Origin: Coxiellaceae bacterium UBA6002
Lineage (GTDB): Bacteria > Pseudomonadota > Gammaproteobacteria > UBA6002
DNA: 10,864 nt
NCBI GenBank assembly: GCA_002429595.1
Contig: DJAM01000171.1
Location: forward strand, 1-10,864
Direction of reading: 5' to 3'
Position numbers and translations under genes: made by a program. How positions within the stretch are numbered: position 1 is the first letter of the stretch; each line of letters starts with the position of its first letter. The notes under the pieces are model-generated. The model made no database searches. It was not told where the DNA came from and saw only the letters and a list, made by a program, of their open reading frames with translations. This document shows positions 7,015 to 10,864 of the stretch, in pieces.

Positions 7015-7887
7015 ATGGATAATACTATTAGAACCGATTATCCAATTTTGAAAAATCGCGAAAAAATGAACCATACTATTGCTGACTTTTGGAACAAAAT
7101 CTCTGATGGCTGGTTAAAAATATGGGGGCCTCATATCCATCATGGTTACTATGAAAGTGCTACAGTTGAATTAACCCCATTACAAGCGCAAGAACATCTC
7201 ATCGACAAACTAGCTGCAGAATTAGAAATAAAACCTGATAGTAAAATTTTAGATGTTGGTTGTGGTATGGGGGGTAGCTCTTGCTATCTTGCGGAACATT
7301 ATGACGCCACTGTCAGCGGGATCTCCTTAAGTACGAAGCAAATTGCTATAGCAAAAGAATTTGCAGCCAAGAAGAGTTTAAAAAAAGTAACATTCAGAAT
7401 TGACGACGCACTGTCACTCAATAGCTTCGCGCATGATTCATTTGATTACATCTGGTCTTTAGAAAGTTGTGAGCAATTTGTCGATAAAAGACTTTTCCTA
7501 GAAAGAGCTTATTCTAAACTTGCACCGGGTGGCAAAATAATGTTAGCAACCTGGTGCTCTTCGCAAGAAGAATTCACTCATGCTCAAGCAAAGCAATATC
7601 GACGCCTCTGTCAAGCGTTTGATTTGCCATATATGCCCACTCTAAATCACTATGAACATCTACTTTATCAGCAAGGTTTTACGTTGTTAAAAAAATTGGA
7701 TTGGACTGATCATGTCAAACAAAGCTGGGAAATAGGCAACAAACTTGTCAGTGCTCATTCATTTTTAAACTTACTACGAATGGGTGGTTTGCGGGGTTTT
7801 CGTTTCGCCAAACAACTGAACCTTATGCAAGCAGCATTCAAAGAGGGACGAGTTAAATATGGAATATTCATTGCGACAAAGCCCTAA
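7015..7887 (+). CDS. SAM-dependent methyltransferase, gamma-tocopherol methyltransferase-like
   Basis: A 290-residue class I methyltransferase. Motif I is ILDVGCGMGGSSCYLA (78-93), followed by SGISLSTKQIAIA (101-113) and the segments WSLESCEQFVDK (147-158), LATWC (177-181) and LDWTDHVKQSW (228-238). The N-terminal IWGPHIHHGYY (36-46) and the C-terminal end KEGRVKYGIFIATKP match the pattern of plant and cyanobacterial gamma-tocopherol C-methyltransferases. The broader family also includes alkaloid N-methyltransferases and relatives of sterol methyltransferases. Gamma-tocopherol enzymes methylate an aromatic carbon beside a phenol hydroxyl. With a polyketide synthase two genes upstream, ring C-methylation of a phenolic lipid is a fair guess. 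Tocopherol itself is not expected. AAGGA (7003-7007) sits 7 bases before the ATG. The gap to the previous gene is 26 bases and to the next is 23, so co-transcription is likely. Confidence 0.85.
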   Translation: MDNTIRTDYPILKNREKMNHTIADFWNKISDGWLKIWGPHIHHGYYESATVELTPLQAQEHLIDKLAAELEIKPDSKILDVGCGMGGSSCYLAEHYDATVSGISLSTKQIAIAKEFAAKKSLKKVTFRIDDALSLNSFAHDSFDYIWSLESCEQFVDKRLFLERAYSKLAPGGKIMLATWCSSQEEFTHAQAKQYRRLCQAFDLPYMPTLNHYEHLLYQQGFTLLKKLDWTDHVKQSWEIGNKLVSAHSFLNLLRMGGLRGFRFAKQLNLMQAAFKEGRVKYGIFIATKP

Positions 7888-7910
7888 TTGCAAATCCTCT
7901 GGAGATATCT

Positions 7911-10169
7911 ATGCTAAGCGAAGGCGAAATAATAAAGCGCTATGAATTTAAAGAAGTACTCGAACTACTAGTGGCTTCAGAACAGTTTCAAAAAGATGGG
8001 GAGTTTATTTTTGAAGGAACCCAGTATCCTTTAATGGTTGGAATGAGCCTTGCAAATTTCAAAGACATGATGGATGCTGTCAAAAGACGTGGTGATCTCA
8101 AACTTTTTTCCTTTAACAATTATAAGCTCGGAGAAAAAGAAAATACTGAAACTACTTTAGTCACATATGGCGATGTACTGGGGTCACTATTACAGAAGTT
8201 ACCTGTGTTAACGCACATAAGTCTTTCTGGCACTTATATGGACAAAGACGAAAGCTTTGTCGTGGTTAAAAGTATAACAATGTCCTCCTGCCGACTTCGA
8301 GCTTTAACCTTCGACACCAATGTTGTTGATCTTAATAGTTTAACAGCACTCGCCAATATTTTAGAGCAGCCGAAATGCACATTAAAATATTTACAATTAC
8401 AGCGCTGCTTGATTTCCGGATTCAGACCGAAATTACATGTGCTAATCGATGCTCTCAAAAAAAATAACTCATTGAGAAAGTTGGACTTAACACTTTGTGA
8501 TTTCGAAGATGACGAATTAAATGCCCTATCGCAGATGTTAGATATTAATCAACATTTAGTTACACTTCAATTCGGTGCCAAAAATCCTCACCACGAAGCA
8601 ATAAAAGACATTACTCAAAAATTACGAAGAAATAGAGAGGCACAAGTTAAACTTCATTCAACACTAACAGCGCACACTGCCGTAACTGATGAAGCGCGCA
8701 GCGCCATTCTCCAGGAAAATGATTCATACTTAGAAGTTTTATTGGGTGCCCCCAAAAGAAATCAAGATGAATCAGAAGAATACGAAAGAACAAACACAGC
8801 GCTTTCGAAGTCCTTGCAGGAAGAAATAGTCCGTCTTGCTATTTTACAAAGCCAACACCAAACTCTACTCGATTCACCAAAAACTGCTGTATCGACCGAG
8901 ATACAAGAAGCGTTAGACCGCAGAATGAATGAATTGAGAAAGGAATTGGAAGAAGAGTTTGAAAAAGTATCGAGCGCAACATCGAATCAAGAGAAAACTC
9001 GATCCGAGCTAAGAGTCAAAAACCAATTATTAGAGGACTACCGCAGTGATACTTTAGATCCTTTATTTAACGCATTAAGATTAAAACTCACTGGCACAGA
9101 TCCTATAATACTTGTAAAGAATGATCTAAAAGATAAGTTAGAGAAAGCTCAAAAAAACATTAATCTCCTAAAAGAAAGTCAACAGCAACTACTTGATCAT
9201 CATATGCAGTATGTCACGAAACGTACAACTCTCCTAAGAGCATTAAACAAACTGGTACTAAGCCCAACGCTAGAAACCGAAAAAGAAGAAATAGCTGAAG
9301 CTCTTATAGAAGTAAACATAAAACCTGAAGATCGCGACAATGAGGGGCAAACTATTTTATTTACAGCTTTTATTCACGGGAAACTTAAAAATTTTGAGAC
9401 TTTGCTTAATGCTGGCGGTAACATTTTAGCAGCTAACAATGATGGCAATTCTATCTTCATTGAGTTGATGAAAAATTATCAACTCCGTCCGACGTTTAAT
9501 TCCGCGAAAAAACATCTTGAAAAAATACTTATAGAAGACTTCGGAAAATTGCGAATCCAGGAGCAATCATTGCTAGATCAATATAAAGAACTTTTAATTG
9601 AATATCTAACTGTTTTTAGTATTCAAAATAGAGCGACCCGAGTATCTGCTTCGGTAAGTTCCGAGCCCCCTGCTGCCGCCAAAGATGGTCCAGTTCTTTT
9701 GTCCGATAACACACCTCATCTTGCAGGATTAAATCTTTTAGCACGAGCTTTGTACCAAATGATCATTATTTTAAAAGCTTGCGCTCAAGGAAAATTAAGC
9801 TATTTACCGCATAATCCAGTGAGTGTGGCAGTCGCTCAATTCATTGAAGAATTCGATTTCGAAAATTTAAGACGGATTTTAATGAATCTTAAATACAAAG
9901 GACCACGGGCATATCAAAGTTTTCTATCATCAAGGCAAGTTCCTGCGGCACTAGAATTAAAATCTCTCGAGTCCACAAAAACGGCGCTACCTGTCACCCT
10001 CAAAGAAGAGTACAAAGCTCTAGCCGTCAAACGTCCTAATGGCAAACAAAGTCATGATTATTCTGTTCAAAGGAACTATAGTTTTATAGGCAGTGATTCT
10101 GGAACTACTATGCTAAGTTACTTTGCACAGCTCGCTCAAGATGAAGAATCTTCTGGGCCTCAATTATAA
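7911..10169 (+). CDS. Effector-like protein: leucine-rich repeats, coiled coil, ankyrin repeats
   Basis: A 752-residue protein of modular, eukaryotic-like build. Residues about 97-245 hold degenerate leucine-rich repeats of the ribonuclease-inhibitor type (LTHISLSGTYM, LRALTFDTNVVD, LKYLQLQRCLI, LRKLDLTLCDFEDDEL, LVTLQFGAK), spaced roughly 28-30 residues. Residues about 285-435 are charged and heptad-like, probably coiled coil (for example MNELRKELEEEFEKV). Residues about 470-520 form one to two ankyrin repeats (DRDNEGQTILFTAFIHGKLK, then NFETLLNAGGNILAANNDGN). The C-terminal 170 residues are unrecognised and follow a linker EPPAAAKDG near 587. No signal peptide or membrane segment is seen. 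All three modules bind proteins, so a scaffold or adaptor in host cells is plausible; no enzyme motif was found. GGAG (7901-7904) precedes the ATG by 6 bases. It appears to be the last gene of the + strand run. Confidence 0.75.
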   Translation: MLSEGEIIKRYEFKEVLELLVASEQFQKDGEFIFEGTQYPLMVGMSLANFKDMMDAVKRRGDLKLFSFNNYKLGEKENTETTLVTYGDVLGSLLQKLPVLTHISLSGTYMDKDESFVVVKSITMSSCRLRALTFDTNVVDLNSLTALANILEQPKCTLKYLQLQRCLISGFRPKLHVLIDALKKNNSLRKLDLTLCDFEDDELNALSQMLDINQHLVTLQFGAKNPHHEAIKDITQKLRRNREAQVKLHSTLTAHTAVTDEARSAILQENDSYLEVLLGAPKRNQDESEEYERTNTALSKSLQEEIVRLAILQSQHQTLLDSPKTAVSTEIQEALDRRMNELRKELEEEFEKVSSATSNQEKTRSELRVKNQLLEDYRSDTLDPLFNALRLKLTGTDPIILVKNDLKDKLEKAQKNINLLKESQQQLLDHHMQYVTKRTTLLRALNKLVLSPTLETEKEEIAEALIEVNIKPEDRDNEGQTILFTAFIHGKLKNFETLLNAGGNILAANNDGNSIFIELMKNYQLRPTFNSAKKHLEKILIEDFGKLRIQEQSLLDQYKELLIEYLTVFSIQNRATRVSASVSSEPPAAAKDGPVLLSDNTPHLAGLNLLARALYQMIIILKACAQGKLSYLPHNPVSVAVAQFIEEFDFENLRRILMNLKYKGPRAYQSFLSSRQVPAALELKSLESTKTALPVTLKEEYKALAVKRPNGKQSHDYSVQRNYSFIGSDSGTTMLSYFAQLAQDEESSGPQL

Positions 10170-10197
10170 ATTCCCATACATTTGATGAACGAAGCGT

Positions 10198-10224
10198 CCA
10201 ACCTCTACTTAACTTAGAGGTTGG
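10198..10224. terminator. Perfect hairpin between convergent genes, possible bidirectional terminator
   Basis: CCAACCTCTA (10198-10207) and TAGAGGTTGG (10215-10224) are exact reverse complements around a 7-base loop, CTTAACT. The hairpin starts 28 bases after the stop of the LRR/ankyrin gene. No T-run follows it on either strand, so it is not a classical intrinsic terminator; it may act as a weak bidirectional terminator or mRNA 3' protector. The minus-strand gene's TAA (10211-10209) lies inside the loop. Confidence 0.5.
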
Positions 10225-10864
10225 GGAGCTAGTACTTGATTGTCTTCTGTATGATCCTTAATCAAGGCCACATTGGTGACTTGGTTTCTTAATTGTTGCC
10301 AATTACTAAAAATCAATCTTCGTAAATACTCATAGCCTTGTGCTGTTTCCGTTTTTTTATTCAAAGTAATGTCCATTTGTTTTTCATTATCAAGACTTAC
10401 TATATGACTATTCCTGACCTGAGCAATTCTAGCTAGTGGTAATTTGATGGCATGACCAATATAACCCTCACTCCATTTCCAAGTAATTTTATTAGCGCCA
10501 AACCCTCCCCAGGTCTTCTCAACTTGTTTACTCTCAATCAGGTGTTCATATAAAATCTCGATCATTTTAACCAATGTGTACTGGACTTTTTCTTCGTCTT
10601 GATCCTCTTGCAACCATTCGAGCCATCTCGTTACAAGCTCACATAAATTTTTAACTCGGTGAGCATTCACGTTTGGTCCGCTTAGTCCTTGCAATGCCAG
10701 CAATAACACAGGCAATTGCTCTATCGCTACTTGCCTAACATTAGCAAAGTCTATTTGGCCCCTAGCAGCAGGTTTAGCTACTGGCATCGCCGCAGCGGGT
10801 GCTGCTATAGCTGCTGGCGCAGCGGCTGGCTTAGCAGCATCCGCCGGCATTGGCGCAGCAGCTG
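10209..10864 (-). CDS. Hypothetical protein with Ala/Pro-rich N-terminus, 5' end outside window
   Basis: A minus-strand reading frame that ends at TAA (10211-10209) and stays open to the right edge. The first visible Met (10850) lies inside an Ala/Pro-rich stretch, and the four codons before it (Ala-Ala-Ala-Pro) continue the same composition. The real start is therefore probably beyond the window. The visible part is about 217 residues. After the low-complexity tail comes a globular helical part (IEQLPVLLLALQGL, LVTRWLEWLQEDQ, IEILYEHLIESKQ), then a strand-like segment rich in Trp and Gly (KTWGGFGANKITWKWSEGYIG), and a C-terminal helical part (YEYLRRLIFSNWQQLRNQ). I recognise no family. It converges on the LRR/ankyrin gene with 39 bases between the two stops. 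No competing long frame lies opposite, which supports it as a real gene. A role as a host-directed protein is only suggested by the neighbourhood. Confidence 0.7.
   Translation of the reverse strand, partial: AAAPMPADAAKPAAAPAAIAAPAAAMPVAKPAARGQIDFANVRQVAIEQLPVLLLALQGLSGPNVNAHRVKNLCELVTRWLEWLQEDQDEEKVQYTLVKMIEILYEHLIESKQVEKTWGGFGANKITWKWSEGYIGHAIKLPLARIAQVRNSHIVSLDNEKQMDITLNKKTETAQGYEYLRRLIFSNWQQLRNQVTNVALIKDHTEDNQVLAPQPLS
10758..10864 (-). repeat. Low-complexity Ala/Pro/Lys-coding tract
   Basis: This stretch encodes 16 Ala and 6 Pro in the 31 residues from the visible Met, built from imperfect units such as AAKPAAAP, AAIAAP and VAKPAA. The DNA is rich in GC and in GCN codons, clearly higher in GC than the rest of the window. 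It reads as a flexible linker or tail, or an expanded codon repeat, and continues past the edge. Confidence 0.7.

Noticed and set aside
7015..7887. UbiE/COQ5 (ubiquinone C-methyltransferase) or cyclopropane fatty acid synthase
   Set aside because: The N-terminal IWGPHIHHGYY and the C-terminal end fit the tocopherol methyltransferase type better, and the overall block order differs from UbiE and Cfa.

Overview
The window looks like a piece of a low-GC (by eye under 40%) gammaproteobacterial genome from a host-adapted lineage. Legionellales (Legionella, Coxiella, Berkiella and relatives) fits best. This rests on large eukaryotic-like proteins (a YopT-type cysteine protease, a Hanks-type kinase, a leucine-rich-repeat/coiled-coil/ankyrin protein) and on a PmrA-box-like direct repeat in the first promoter. 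The assignment is inferred; there is no rRNA or marker gene here.

Layout. Bases 1-20 are the cut end of a dispersed palindromic repeat. Bases 49-90 hold a candidate PmrA box with a -10 element. Six genes then run on the + strand almost without gaps from 110 to 10169: (1) a 1075-residue protein with a C58/YopT-like Cys-His-Asp protease domain; (2) a 583-residue protein kinase; (3) a type III polyketide synthase; (4) a class I SAM methyltransferase overlapping it by 8 bases; (5) a second methyltransferase resembling gamma-tocopherol C-methyltransferases; (6) a 752-residue LRR/coiled-coil/ankyrin protein. A perfect 10-bp-stem hairpin at 10198-10224 lies between gene 6 and a convergent minus-strand gene (7). 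Gene 7 has an Ala/Pro-rich N-terminus that runs off the right edge. No tRNA, rRNA, IS element, CRISPR array or gene-free stretch over 300 bases was seen.

How the genes may work together. Genes 3-5 form a compact biosynthetic cassette. The polyketide synthase would condense a fatty-acyl starter with malonyl-CoA into an alkylresorcinol or alkylpyrone, and one or both methyltransferases would then methylate the ring or its hydroxyls. Genes 1, 2 and 6 look like proteins that act inside a eukaryotic host cell. The unusual point is that a phenolic-lipid-type cassette sits inside a run of effector-like genes, all in one direction and possibly under one PmrA-type promoter. Whether it is one operon, and whether the large proteins are secreted, is inference.
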